A stretch of DNA of 64,000 bases from Bradyrhizobium retamae (GTDB taxonomy: Bacteria > Pseudomonadota > Alphaproteobacteria > Rhizobiales > Xanthobacteraceae). Below are positions 44,083-52,751 of this stretch, one piece after another. A program made the position numbers and the translations under genes. Within the stretch, counting starts at the first letter, position 1; each line of letters starts with the position of its first letter. The notes beneath the pieces were generated by a model that did not search any database, was not told where the DNA came from, and was given only the letters and a program-made list of their open reading frames with translations. The stretch is from positions 216,024 to 280,023 of the forward strand of contig NZ_LLYA01000192.1 of NCBI RefSeq assembly GCF_001440415.1. The letters run 5' to 3'.

Positions 44083-44772
44083 TCAGGCAGCCGCGGCGAC
44101 GTCGATTTTCCGAAAGCGCACCAGCGAAAAATGGCCGAGCGGCGGCACCAGGCGGCGCTCCGCCAGCTCCATGCCGCGCGCGCCCGCCAGCCACTGCGCA
44201 TAGCGCGACCAGGCGAACTCGGCGGTGCGGAAGCCGAGCGGACGCACCACCGGCTGCAGGCGCTGCTCGATGAAGCGGCGCATACCGGCGTCGGCGCTGA
44301 CGCGGGTGAGGATGATGAGTTCACCGCCCGGCCGCAGCACGCGGGCGAATTCGTCGAGCGCCTTTTCGGGATTCGGCACCGCGGTGACGACATACTGCGC
44401 CATCACCACGTCGAAGCAATCGTCTGGGAATTCGAGATTCTCGGCGTCCATGACGGCGAGGCCCTCGACGTTCTTCAGGCCGAGTTCATCGACGCGCCTC
44501 TTCGCCTTTTGCAGCATCGCTTCCGAAATGTCGGTACCGAAGATGCGCAGATGCGGCGCGTATAGCGGCAGCGAAATGCCGGTGCCGACGCCGACCTCGA
44601 GCACGCGGCCGCCGATCTTGTTGGTCGCATGGATCGCCGCCTTGCGGCCCTTGCTGAACACGCCCCCGAACACGAGGTCGTAAACCGGCGCCCAGCGATC
44701 ATACGCCTGCTCGACCGTTTCGCGGTCGAAATCCAGGGATCTGGTACCGTCAAGCTTGATGATGTCTGCCAT
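44083..44772 (-). CDS. Class I SAM methyltransferase, phosphatidylethanolamine N-methyltransferase-like
   Basis: A 229-aa protein with AYDRWAPVYDLVFGGVFSKGRKAA, SAM motif I VLEVGVGTGISLPLY, FGTDISEAMLQKAKRR, DAENLEFPDDCFDVVMAQYVV and LDEFARVLRPGGELIILTR (parts). This N-terminal WAPVYD-F--GR pattern is that of Rhodobacter-type PmtA, which methylates PE towards phosphatidylcholine. PE comes from psd encoded about 3 kb away, which supports the call, though related methyltransferases share the motifs. Confidence 0.75.
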   Translation of the reverse strand: MADIIKLDGTRSLDFDRETVEQAYDRWAPVYDLVFGGVFSKGRKAAIHATNKIGGRVLEVGVGTGISLPLYAPHLRIFGTDISEAMLQKAKRRVDELGLKNVEGLAVMDAENLEFPDDCFDVVMAQYVVTAVPNPEKALDEFARVLRPGGELIILTRVSADAGMRRFIEQRLQPVVRPLGFRTAEFAWSRYAQWLAGARGMELAERRLVPPLGHFSLVRFRKIDVAAAA

Positions 44773-44832
44773 GGTTGGTTCTGCCTTCTCGTCTCACGCG
44801 TATGACTTGTGTTGATGGTCGAATTTTTCGGT

Positions 44833-45888
44833 TCAGCCCTGCACGGCGCTCGCGGCAGGCGCCCGGCGCACCGGTCGCAACACGCGACTCGGCTGCAGCG
44901 CGGTTAGATTGCCGAGGAACTGCCGCGCGCTGTTTTCCCAGGAGCGCGCCAGCGCAAAATTGCGACAGGTTTCGCGCGACATCGGCAGCGCGCGCAAGCA
45001 CGCGCTGCGCAGATCGGTGTCGAGCGCGCCGATCGGATGATCGGCAATGACGTCCTTCGGCCCGGTGACCGGGAATGCCGCGACCGGCGTGCCGCAGGCC
45101 AATGCCTCGAGCTGCACGACGCCGAACGTGTCGGTAAGGCTCGGAAATACGAAGACGTCGGCGGCGGCGAGATGCGCGGTCAACTCCGCACCCTTCTTCT
45201 CGCCGAGGAAGATTGCGTCAGGATATTTTTGCGCGAGCTGCGCCCTCTGCGGTCCGTCGCCGACGACCACTTTCGATCCCGGCAGGTCGAGCGACAGAAA
45301 CGCATCGAGATTCTTTTCCACCGCGACGCGGCCCATCGTCATGAAGATCGGCCGGGGCAGATCGAGCGCCGCCCGCGTATGCGGGTTGAACAATTCGGTA
45401 TCGACGCCGCGCGTCCAGAAGCCGAGTTTCCGAAAGCCGCGCGCGGTAAGTTCCTGGCGCAGCGAGTCGGTGGCGACCATGACCGTGGAAGACGCGGCAT
45501 GAAAGTGCCGCAGCACCGCATAGCCGACGGCGGCCGCCAGCCCGGTGCGGACGGCGATATATTCGGGAAAGCGCGTCGTATAGGACGTGGTGAACGAAAG
45601 CTTGCGGCGCCGGCAATAGGCGCGCACCATCCAGCCGATCGGCCCCTCGGTTGCGATATGGATGGCGTCGGGTGCCGCCTCTTCGATCCGTCGCGCGATC
45701 TCGCGCCGGTTCGGCAGCGCGACGCGTAAGCCAGGATAGGTCGGCACGCCGACGGAAGGAAACCCGTCCGGGGTGAGGAAGCTGATATCGGCATCGAGCG
45801 CAGAGGCGCTGCGTGCCAGCGACGTCAGCGTGCGGACGACACCGTTCACCTGCGGATGCCACGCATCGGTCGCAATCAATATCTTCAT
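44833..45888 (-). CDS. GT4-family glycosyltransferase
   Basis: A 351-aa GT-B enzyme. The N-terminal acceptor domain starts MKILIATDAWHPQVNGVVRTL. The C-terminal donor domain has MTMGRVAVEKNLDAFL, VVGDGPQR and the EX7E-type segment FPSLTDTFGVVQLEALACGTPVAAFPV. It belongs with MgtA/PimB/SqdX-like transferases that often act on lipid acceptors with GDP- or UDP-sugars. It is 60 bases upstream of the methyltransferase gene, same strand, so an operon is likely. Confidence 0.88.
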   Translation of the reverse strand: MKILIATDAWHPQVNGVVRTLTSLARSASALDADISFLTPDGFPSVGVPTYPGLRVALPNRREIARRIEEAAPDAIHIATEGPIGWMVRAYCRRRKLSFTTSYTTRFPEYIAVRTGLAAAVGYAVLRHFHAASSTVMVATDSLRQELTARGFRKLGFWTRGVDTELFNPHTRAALDLPRPIFMTMGRVAVEKNLDAFLSLDLPGSKVVVGDGPQRAQLAQKYPDAIFLGEKKGAELTAHLAAADVFVFPSLTDTFGVVQLEALACGTPVAAFPVTGPKDVIADHPIGALDTDLRSACLRALPMSRETCRNFALARSWENSARQFLGNLTALQPSRVLRPVRRAPAASAVQG

Positions 45889-46017
45889 GTCCGGACCCGA
45901 GATTGATGATTCTCAAATCCGACGTTCAGCCATGGATATTTCAAGCGTATGACGTCATCGATATGTAAGGATGTTTTTAAGTCGTCTCCACGCATTTTCG
46001 TGTAACGTGACAGCGAG

Positions 46018-47415
46018 ATGACAGACTACAACGACAATTCTGTGCGATCCCGCCGCCGGCGGAAGCGGAAGAGCTACGCGCTTCTGATCCTTGCCGCCGG
46101 CCTGCTCGCGTTCGGCGTCGCCGCGGGCACGTTGTATTACGTGCTGCGGCCGACGATGCTGCGGATTGCGGTCGGCCCGGCCGGCAGCGACGACCAGAAA
46201 CTGGTCCAGTTGATGGCGCAGACGTTTGCGCGTGAGGGCAGCTCGGTACGGCTGGCGCTGATCACGACGGAAGGAACGACGGAGAGCATTGCGTTGTTCA
46301 CGGACGGCAAGGCCGATCTCGCCGTCGCCCGCGGCGACCTGAACCTGCCGACGAATGCCGAGTCGGTTGCCATTCTGCGCAATGTCGTGGTACTGTGGGC
46401 GCCTTCCGGCCTTCCCGCCAAGGGCTCGAAGAAGCAGCCCACGCCCAAGATCAAGAGTCTCGATGAACTGGCCGGCCACCGCGTCGGTGTGATCGGGCGG
46501 ACCCAGGCCAATGTCACGCTGTTGCGCGGGATCCTGAAAGAGTCCGGCATCAATCCCGACAAGGTCACGATCAGCCAGTTCGCCACCAATCAGCTCGGCG
46601 AAATTGCGAAAGATCAGTCGGTCGACGCCTTCATGGCGGTCGGCCCGCTCAAGAGCAAGATTACCGTGGACGCGATCGCTGCAACGGCTGCTGCCCGCGG
46701 CGAGCCGAAATTCTTGCCGATCGATGTTGCCGATGCCATTGCGAAGAAAAATCCGATCTACGAATCCGAGGAAATTCCCGCCAGCATCTTCGGCTCTTCA
46801 CCGCAGCGGCCGGAAGACAAGGTCGATACCGTTGCCGTCAACCATCTGATCATCGCGCCAAAGTCATTGTCGGATACGGCGGTCGCCGCCTTCGCCCGCC
46901 AACTCTTCACCAACCGGCAGCAGCTCGCGCGTGAATTGCCGACCGCCTCGCAGATCGAAAAGCCCGATACCGAAAAAGACGCAGCGCTGCCGGCGCACGC
47001 GGGCGCAGCCGCCTATATCGACGGCAACGAACGAACGTTCCTCGAGAAATACACCGACTACATCTGGTTCGCGGTGCTGATCCTGTCGGGCCTGGGCTCC
47101 GCCGGCGCCTGGTTCAAGCACTACTGGAACAGGAACGAGCGCGATCAATACACCGCCCATCGCGATCATCTCCTTGAGTTGATTTCCAGGGCGAGGAAGG
47201 TCGAAACGCCGGAAGAGCTGGCCGAGATGCAAGCCGCGGCCGATGGCATGTTGCGCGAGGCGCTCGATTGCTACGACGACGGCACCGTCGAGGAAGGTGA
47301 CCTCTCGGTGATCGCCCTCGCGCTCGAACAATTCCACCATGCGGTCGCCGATCGCCGCGCCGTGCTCGCCACCAGCCAAGCCGACATGCCGCGAATGCGC
47401 GCTGGCCAGGCTTGA
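46018..47415 (+). CDS. TAXI-family (TRAP-type) substrate-binding protein, membrane-anchored
   Basis: A 465-aa protein with a basic start (SRRRRKRKSY), a first membrane span (about 19-43), and a periplasmic TAXI/NMT1-like binding fold (LRIAVGPAGSDDQKLVQLMA, LFTDGKADLAVARGDLN, GVIGRTQANVTLLRGIL). A second span (TDYIWFAVLILSGLGSAGAWF) and a cytoplasmic helical tail of about 85 residues follow. Soluble binding proteins lack that second span and tail. No TRAP permease gene is near, so it may be a sensor-like or tethered receptor. Ligand unknown. Confidence 0.82.
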   Translation: MTDYNDNSVRSRRRRKRKSYALLILAAGLLAFGVAAGTLYYVLRPTMLRIAVGPAGSDDQKLVQLMAQTFAREGSSVRLALITTEGTTESIALFTDGKADLAVARGDLNLPTNAESVAILRNVVVLWAPSGLPAKGSKKQPTPKIKSLDELAGHRVGVIGRTQANVTLLRGILKESGINPDKVTISQFATNQLGEIAKDQSVDAFMAVGPLKSKITVDAIAATAAARGEPKFLPIDVADAIAKKNPIYESEEIPASIFGSSPQRPEDKVDTVAVNHLIIAPKSLSDTAVAAFARQLFTNRQQLARELPTASQIEKPDTEKDAALPAHAGAAAYIDGNERTFLEKYTDYIWFAVLILSGLGSAGAWFKHYWNRNERDQYTAHRDHLLELISRARKVETPEELAEMQAAADGMLREALDCYDDGTVEEGDLSVIALALEQFHHAVADRRAVLATSQADMPRMRAGQA

Positions 47416-47583
47416 GTGGTTAGGTGGACCTTTCCCCCTTCAACTCGATTTGCCGGCGCCGGACGTATTGCAGCGCTCTTACTTTCTTTCCCTTCTCGAA
47501 TGTCCGCCCCGACTTAACATTTGTTAGGTCAGCCTCCTGTTCTCCGTGCCACCGTCACGGAAAATTAAGACAGGCAGGGGACA

Positions 47584-47760
47584 ATGAAGGATTATCAAAC
47601 CCATTTGGAGAAGCTGCGCAAAGACGCGGCCGAATGCGCGCTTGTCAGGGACTTGGCTACGGACAAAGCGAAGCGCGAAATGTTCGACCGGCTTGCGCGG
47701 CATCTGAATCAGCTAGCCGACGAGGTTGAGCGGGCCATGAATGCTCGAAAGACCGGCTAA
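47584..47760 (+). CDS. Small helical hypothetical protein (58 aa)
   Basis: MKDYQTHLEKLRKDAAECAL and onward: charged, helical, no membrane span. It has CAGGGG just upstream of the ATG, and its 3' end overlaps in a different frame the longer possible start (47741) of the next gene. Family not recognised, but codon pattern and ribosome binding site support expression. A weak palindrome (GACTTAAC-ATTT-GTTAGGTC) stands about 75 bases upstream. Confidence 0.6.
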   Translation: MKDYQTHLEKLRKDAAECALVRDLATDKAKREMFDRLARHLNQLADEVERAMNARKTG

Positions 47761-47776
47761 AGGTAGTGGTGCGAGT

Positions 47777-47965
47777 ATGCGGGCAAAAACGCTACTCGTT
47801 CTACTGGGTGTCACGGCGCTAGGGGCCTACATTGTAGGCCGCCACAGCAGTCCCGTGAACCACGCGCCAGTCGCAGCAGTCGCGCAGCCTCCCATGGCCA
47901 AGCCCGTTGCCTTCGCGGGCTCTGTATCACCTCCTTTGCCACGACCGAGACCCAAGCGCCCCTGA
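47777..47965 (+). CDS. Small exported or anchored hypothetical protein (62 aa)
   Basis: MRAKTLLVLLGVTALGAYIV looks like a signal anchor, followed by a proline/alanine-rich tail (VSPPLPRPRPKRP). An ATG twelve codons upstream (47741) is also in frame. It is directly after the 58-aa gene and probably co-transcribed. Function unknown. Confidence 0.5.
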   Translation: MRAKTLLVLLGVTALGAYIVGRHSSPVNHAPVAAVAQPPMAKPVAFAGSVSPPLPRPRPKRP

Positions 47966-48036
47966 CAATCCGTTCCACCCATCAAGGCCCTAGCCGAGAA
48001 GCCATGATCGAAAGTTACAGGCAGGCGTCGCTATGA

Positions 48037-48270
48037 TCAGATGCCGCTTCGCAACAGATGGCTATAACCTTGCTCGGTCATCCATCTGGCACGCGAGAGG
48101 TGGATTTCGAACGCTAGACGCGCGCGGTCGGCCTCGGTGTCTGGGTCGATGCGCAGCACGATGCGGGAGACATCACGCTAGTCGGCGCCTTGTTGAGCAT
48201 CAAGCACGCGCATGTACGTGATGACGTGCTCCTCGTCATACTCAGTGAGGGCTGGTCCTGTTGGCGTCAG
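48037..48270 (-). pseudogene. Remnant of a DUF2285-type protein with an in-frame stop
   Basis: Minus-strand translation gives EYDEEHVITYMRVLDAQQGAD, then a TAG, then RDVSRIVLRIDPDTEADRAR and HLSRARWMTEQGYSHLL. This matches by memory the C-terminus of rhizobial DUF2285 proteins that travel with integrative elements, where a tryptophan stands at the stop position (TGG to TAG). No start or N-terminal half remains. Confidence 0.6.
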
Positions 48271-48479
48271 CGAGCGCCTCCAGCTATGTGCCGCTGAGAA
48301 CTACTCGGATGCGGATGCCTGAAGAAGGCATCAAGGCTCACAGGTTCGCCGCTGTCTTGCCAAAGCAGCTTTTGACCGAGGCTAGCCGCCACCGCGATGC
48401 GGTGGTGCCCGCCGACCAACGTGCCGTCACGCGTTGCCTTGGCGATGATCTCACCATTCTCGTTCACGATGTTTCTCAT
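48267..48479 (-). pseudogene. Possible ParB-like fragment
   Basis: A 70-codon frame reads NENGEIIAKATRDGTLVGGH then HRIAVAASLGQKLLW, loosely like the ParB/Srx GHHR-AAAK-LG motif. No start signal or full domain is seen. It abuts the DUF2285 remnant, so I treat it as debris of the same mobile region; it could equally be chance. Confidence 0.2.
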
Positions 48480-48574
48480 AGCCGAATAGCCCTGTCAGGA
48501 TCGACTTCTGCCATTCAGCGACTAACTCGCGGCTTTCATGTCTGTTCCTATGCCCGCAATGGTGAGCAGCCGGT

Positions 48575-48673
48575 CCAGTCATCGTCGCGAAGCTGATCGC
48601 CTCCTATTGGGACGATCTGGAGCACATAGTGGACATGACCGGGCTTGCCACGGTTCGGCCCGGTCGCGAATGA
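48575..48673 (+). pseudogene. Possible Tn3-family transposase fragment
   Basis: A short plus frame, PVIVAKLIASYWDDLEHIVD then MTGLATVRPGRE and stop, recalls the LI--YWD(E/D) stretch of Tn3-type transposases. It has a stop just upstream and no matching remainder. The surrounding 47966-48738 stretch otherwise holds no gene I can support. Confidence 0.2.
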
Positions 48674-48738
48674 CCACAGAGCGGCTGTCGTCCGGCCCAC
48701 CGGAAGCGGACAACGCGTACCAGATATGTTCGCATACG

Positions 48739-49242
48739 TTAAGTAGCGCTACTGCGTTCGACGTGCTGCGCTAGTTTCTCGAGGGTCTGATAACCGAATT
48801 CGACCGCGCCGAATCCGATCCCCGCGTCGCGCTGAACCTTCGTCGGATGCAACTGCCGCAAAGTGATGACGGTCTTGCCGTCGCTCTGCTCATCGAACGT
48901 GATGGTGGTGCGGAATATGCCAGGATCGTTGTCTTTGTCGGCGCCATGGTCGATCTCGATCAGGTGCGGCCTCTCGATTCGCCGGAATTGCATCCGATTC
49001 GTATATCGCTTGCCGTCGGGAGCGATCATATCGAACCGCCATTCGCCGTTGACGCGAATATCCATTGACTTTGTCTCGACCCTAAAACCGGCCGGACCAA
49101 ACCATTGGGGGAGATGCCGCGGATCAACCCAAGCGGAGAAAACCAACTCTCGTGGCGCGTTGATCACGCGCGAGAGGACGATCTCTCGATCGAGCGCCCA
49201 AGTGGAGAGGGACGTTTCATTTTGACTTGCGTTTGCGGGCAT
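48739..49242 (-). CDS. SRPBCC/AHSA1-type protein
   Basis: A 167-aa protein with the START/Bet v1 fold pattern REIVLSRVINAPRELVFSAWVDP, LPQWFGPAGF, GEWRFDMIAPDGKRYTNR, IFRTTITFDEQSDGKTVITLRQ (parts). AHSA1-like SRPBCC proteins bind hydrophobic ligands, and many are encoded directly after an ArsR repressor, as here. The start codon lies 26 bases inside the arsR 3' end, so the two are translationally coupled. Confidence 0.9.
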   Translation of the reverse strand: MPANASQNETSLSTWALDREIVLSRVINAPRELVFSAWVDPRHLPQWFGPAGFRVETKSMDIRVNGEWRFDMIAPDGKRYTNRMQFRRIERPHLIEIDHGADKDNDPGIFRTTITFDEQSDGKTVITLRQLHPTKVQRDAGIGFGAVEFGYQTLEKLAQHVERSSAT

Positions 49243-49582
49243 TGGACCTTTCCTCTTTCTTCAGTTTCTCAACGTGCATTTCCAGTCGATCCAGTCGTTG
49301 CTCCCAGATCTCCCTTTGTGCCGCCAACCAAACCTCGACGGTTGCGAGAGCTTCCGTCTGCAATGAGCACATCCTGACGCGACCGGTCTTCTCGGACGCA
49401 ACGAGGCCGCTGCTCTCTAGAATGCGGATGTGTTTCATCAGGCTCGGCAGCGCCATTTCGAACGGCTTCGCCAGCTCTCCGACGGATGCCTCGCCATCAC
49501 ATAGTCGCATGACGATCGCACGACGGGTCGCGTCGGACAGGGCCCCGAAAACGTGGTCGAGCTGCATTGATTGGTTAGCCAT
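49217..49582 (-). CDS. ArsR-family repressor
   Basis: A 121-aa winged-helix regulator: LDHVFGALSDATRRAIVMRL, SVGELAKPFEMALPSLMKHI and RILESSGLVASEKTGRVRMC. It lacks the CVC metal site of ArsR proper, like the many SRPBCC-linked members. The start is the ATG at 49582 (MANQSMQLD). That ATG is inside one copy of a palindrome repeated 50 bases upstream, which is the likely autoregulatory operator. Confidence 0.9.
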   Translation of the reverse strand: MANQSMQLDHVFGALSDATRRAIVMRLCDGEASVGELAKPFEMALPSLMKHIRILESSGLVASEKTGRVRMCSLQTEALATVEVWLAAQREIWEQRLDRLEMHVEKLKKEERSNARKRKSK

Positions 49583-49592
49583 AAAGCTAACT
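49573..49592. promoter_or_regulatory. ArsR operator copy 1, overlapping the arsR start codon
   Basis: GTTAGC (49574-49579) and GCTAAC (49586-49591) form an inverted repeat around CATAAA. It matches copy 2 at 17 of 20 positions. The arsR start codon lies within it, so a bound repressor would block both transcription and the start region. Confidence 0.7.
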
Positions 49593-49622
49593 ATAGTGGA
49601 GACAGAAACGTGTGTCAATGAA

Positions 49623-49642
49623 AGTTAGCCATACGGCTAACT
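49623..49642. promoter_or_regulatory. ArsR operator copy 2, perfect palindrome
   Basis: Eight-base perfect arms AGTTAGCC and GGCTAACT around ATAC. It lies exactly 50 bases from copy 1, about five helical turns, so dimers would bind on the same face. The remaining stretch 49643-50239 up to the L,D-transpeptidase gene shows nothing I can name. Confidence 0.75.
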
Positions 49643-50239
49643 AATAGGTGGTGAGCACAGCGTCGTCGTTCGCCAACTTATCAAGAGAGACTGCGTCGCT
49701 GCGGAGGCGTCAGTCGCGATCGAACCGAAGATGGAACTTGAAGAGATCTCTACGTCCGTTGTCGGGCTCAAATTTTCGATCGCATTCGGCCGCAAGTGGC
49801 ACATCGCGTCATTGCGCGGCGACGCAGCAATTCAGTCGCTTTCGGAGCGAAGCGGACATGGGCAAGCCTTCTGCAGAACCGAATTTATGAGTTCACGGCC
49901 TAGAACGCACCGGCACTAAACCGGCTCTAATATGATGGCTTCATGACGCAGGGATGCCGCAAATGCTGGCCGATCCTCGTTTTCAACAAGCGCGATGCGC
50001 CGGATGAGGGCTGCCTCCCAGAGATGAGCTCGCGGAGAGACCTCACCCGTCTCGAATGAGCTTCCGCTCATTCGATCCACCCTCTCCCACAAGGGGAAGG
50101 GGCAACGAAACCTTAACGAAACAATTCCCTAACGCCACGAAACCATTTTGGCGATTTCGTGCAAATGTCCTGAAACGGTTCATCGGTAGAAGTTTCCCCA
50201 ACGACGCGCCGAACTGGTGCGACAAACAGGGGGACTATC

Positions 50240-50914
50240 ATGTCCAATTCATTGATACTGAGCCGCTTCGCGGCCGCCGCTTTTGGCGCGCTGGCGATTG
50301 GCGCCACCGCATTTTCCACGCCCGCCACTGCGGCTCCGCTGCCGCTGTTTCCGTTCTTCCTGCCGCAGATCGAAGCGGCCCCGCCGCCGGTTGCAGCTGC
50401 GCCAGAGGAGGAAGAGCGCTTCGAGCTGCCGGCACGCCTGCGCCGCCAGGTCGTGAACTACTACACCCGCGAGGCGCCGGGCACGATCATCATCGACACC
50501 CCCAACACCTATCTCTACCTCGTGCTCGGCAACGGCCAGGCGATGCGTTACGGCATCGGCATCGGCCGCGACGGCTTCACCTGGTCGGGCACCCAGACGA
50601 TCACCCGCAAGGCCGAGTGGCCGGCCTGGACCCCGCCCCCGCAAATGATCGCCCGCCAGCCCTATCTGCCGCGCCACATGGCGGGCGGCCCCGGCAACCC
50701 GCTCGGCGCCCGCGCGATGTATCTCGGCGGCACCATCTATCGCATCCACGGCACCAACGACCCCTCGACGATCGGAAGCCGCGTCTCCTCGGGCTGCCTC
50801 CGCCTCACCAACGAAGACGTCATTGATCTGTATTCGCGGGTCAGCGTCGGAACCAGGGTGATCGTGCTGCCGATGACGGATCGCCGCGCCGATCTCGGCC
50901 GGACCATCCGCTGA
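50240..50914 (+). CDS. L,D-transpeptidase (YkuD domain)
   Basis: A 224-aa exported enzyme that makes 3-3 peptidoglycan crosslinks or anchors proteins to the wall. The signal peptide (residues 1-31, ending TPATAA) is followed by a proline-rich stretch and the YkuD domain with catalytic IHGT (His170) and SSGCLRL (Cys186). It has a GGGGGA ribosome binding site. Rhizobia are rich in such paralogues. Confidence 0.93.
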   Translation: MSNSLILSRFAAAAFGALAIGATAFSTPATAAPLPLFPFFLPQIEAAPPPVAAAPEEEERFELPARLRRQVVNYYTREAPGTIIIDTPNTYLYLVLGNGQAMRYGIGIGRDGFTWSGTQTITRKAEWPAWTPPPQMIARQPYLPRHMAGGPGNPLGARAMYLGGTIYRIHGTNDPSTIGSRVSSGCLRLTNEDVIDLYSRVSVGTRVIVLPMTDRRADLGRTIR

Positions 50915-50941
50915 GGCATTAGCTTTTCTTAATGCGAGACG

Positions 50942-50968
50942 CGGCCCTGGCGTTCGCCGGGGCCGTTT
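50942..50968 (+). terminator. Probable terminator after the L,D-transpeptidase gene
   Basis: CGGCCCTGG (50942-50950) pairs with CCGGGGCCG (50957-50965) with one G-U, followed by TTT only. A GC-rich hairpin with a short T run, so the call is moderate. Confidence 0.5.
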
Positions 50969-51061
50969 CGCGTTGACCTGAGGTCGCGGCAATGTGCAGT
51001 GGCGTCCCCGTCGCCACCCCTGTAAAACGTCGCGGGGCGATTCATTGGGGTCCGGGGGACG

Positions 51062-52618
51062 ATGCGGGTCAAGACCATTGCGATCGCGCTTGCGGTCCTC
51101 GTCGTGTCGTTTGCCATCAGCCTGAAAGTGATGGACTTTGTCGCGCCCCGCGCCACGAACAGCGCGCCCGCGCTCGCCGAATTGCCGCCGCTGCCGCCGG
51201 CGGCACGCGCATCCACGGTGATGGCGCCGATTGCGGTTGCGCTGTCGGCGATCCGCGATGCCGCCGATCGCGGCGCGCCGCGCAATTTCGCCGGCAAGGC
51301 CGACAATCCGATTTCGCAGATCCTGCAGAACGCCGACATCGGTTGGACTGCCTCGCGCGGATCGATCAGTGCGACCGGCGCGCAGGACGTGCTGTCGCTG
51401 GTGACGCCGTTGACGGGCACACTGAACGTAACCGGCTCGCTGTCGGCCAAGGCGACGGGTGCGGTCGGCGAAGCGCTCGGAAGCCTGCTCGGCGGCAACG
51501 TCTCCAAGCAGATCGGCAGCGTGAACATCAAGAATCTCAACGCCAGCGCCGAGATCAAGGGCAACGTCGTCATATCGGCGCGACCACAGATCGCCACGAA
51601 CTGGCGCGTCGAGCCTAATCTCGCAGCGCAGGTCAATCTCGGCGACACCAGCCTCAGCGTGGCCGGCGCGCGCGTCAACGTCCCCGCGCAGGTGAAGCCG
51701 TTGATCGACCAGAACGTTGCCGAGCAAATCGCGCTGGTGCAGGCGCGCATGCGCAACGATCCGACCTTAGAACGGAACGCGCGGGTGCAGTGGGCCAAGG
51801 CCTGCCGTTCGATTCCGCTGCAGGGCACGACAGCCGGTTCGACGATGCCGGCGCTGTGGCTGGAATTGCGCCCCACCCGGGCGATTGCCGCGCAGCCGCG
51901 CGTCGATGCCTCGAACCTGACACTGACGCTCGGCATCGAGGCCGAGACCCGGATCACACCGAGCGAAACCAAGCCGTCCTGCCCGTTCCCCGCTACGATC
52001 GCCATGGTGCCACCGACGCCGGGACGGGTCGCGATCGGCGTGCCTATCGACATGCCGTTTACCGAGATCAACAAGATCGTGGAGGCGCAGTTCGCCGGGA
52101 AGACCTTTCCTGAAGACGGTTCGGGCGCGGTCTATGTCACCGTCAAGCGTGCCACCGTGGCCGCTTCCGGCAACCGCCTGCTGATCTCGCTTCTGGTCAG
52201 CGCCAAGGAAAAGACGAGCTTCTTGGGCCTCGGCGGCGAGGCCAATGTGCATATCTGGGGCAAGCCGGTGCTCGATCAGGGCGAGCAGACGCTGCGGCTG
52301 ACCGACATCGAACTCGCCATCGAGTCGGAGGCTGCCTTCGGGCTGTTGGGCGCCGCGGCGCGCGCGGCCATCCCGCATTTGCAGAGGACGCTGGCGGACA
52401 AGGCTGTCGTCGACCTCAAGCCGTTCGCGGGCAACGCACAGAAGAAGATTGCAGCAGCGATCGCCGATCTTCAGAAGAACGAGGACGGCCTGCGGGTCTC
52501 GGCCGAAATCAGCAAGCTGCGGCTCGCCGGCATTGCCTTCGATTCCAAAACGCTGCGCGTGATCGCCGAAGCGGAAGGCGCCATCAATGTCTATGTCAGC
52601 GCGCTGCCGGCGCTGTGA
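51062..52618 (+). CDS. DUF4403 family protein, membrane-anchored
   Basis: A 518-aa protein with one N-terminal anchor or signal (IAIALAVLVVSFAISLKVMDF) and a large beta-rich body. The pattern is that of DUF4403, related to lipid-binding TULIP-like folds: IGVPIDMPFTEINKIVEAQFAGKTF, LLGAAARAAIPHLQRTLADKAVVDLKPF and INVYVSALPAL (parts). Probably periplasmic; the role is unknown. CCGGGGGA precedes the ATG. Confidence 0.8.
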   Translation: MRVKTIAIALAVLVVSFAISLKVMDFVAPRATNSAPALAELPPLPPAARASTVMAPIAVALSAIRDAADRGAPRNFAGKADNPISQILQNADIGWTASRGSISATGAQDVLSLVTPLTGTLNVTGSLSAKATGAVGEALGSLLGGNVSKQIGSVNIKNLNASAEIKGNVVISARPQIATNWRVEPNLAAQVNLGDTSLSVAGARVNVPAQVKPLIDQNVAEQIALVQARMRNDPTLERNARVQWAKACRSIPLQGTTAGSTMPALWLELRPTRAIAAQPRVDASNLTLTLGIEAETRITPSETKPSCPFPATIAMVPPTPGRVAIGVPIDMPFTEINKIVEAQFAGKTFPEDGSGAVYVTVKRATVAASGNRLLISLLVSAKEKTSFLGLGGEANVHIWGKPVLDQGEQTLRLTDIELAIESEAAFGLLGAAARAAIPHLQRTLADKAVVDLKPFAGNAQKKIAAAIADLQKNEDGLRVSAEISKLRLAGIAFDSKTLRVIAEAEGAINVYVSALPAL

Positions 52619-52646
52619 TGTTGCAAACTGTGGGTGCGCGAAGATC

Positions 52647-52741
52647 GTAGAGTGGGCAAAGCGCAAGCGTGCCCACCACTTAAGGCAACAATCCCGGATA
52701 GGTGGTGGGCACGGCGCGTGCGCGCCTTTGCCCACCCCACG
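52647..52741. repeat. Palindromic repeat downstream of the DUF4403 gene
   Basis: Left arm 52647-52679 (GTAGAGTGGGCAAAGCGCAA ...) and right arm 52701-52741 (GGTGGTGGGCACGGC ... CCACCCCACG) are largely complementary. A partial copy is at 63556-63594. It lies between the convergent DUF4403 and dodecin genes. Confidence 0.8.
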
Positions 52742-52751
52742 AAACCGCCGA

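Noticed and set aside
49731..49919. 62-codon frame MELEEISTSVVGLKFSIAFG
   Set aside because: No ribosome binding site and no known relative; left unannotated as probable chance.
50249..51727. 492-codon minus-strand frame
   Set aside because: Covers the L,D-transpeptidase and DUF4403 genes in reverse; no conserved motif.
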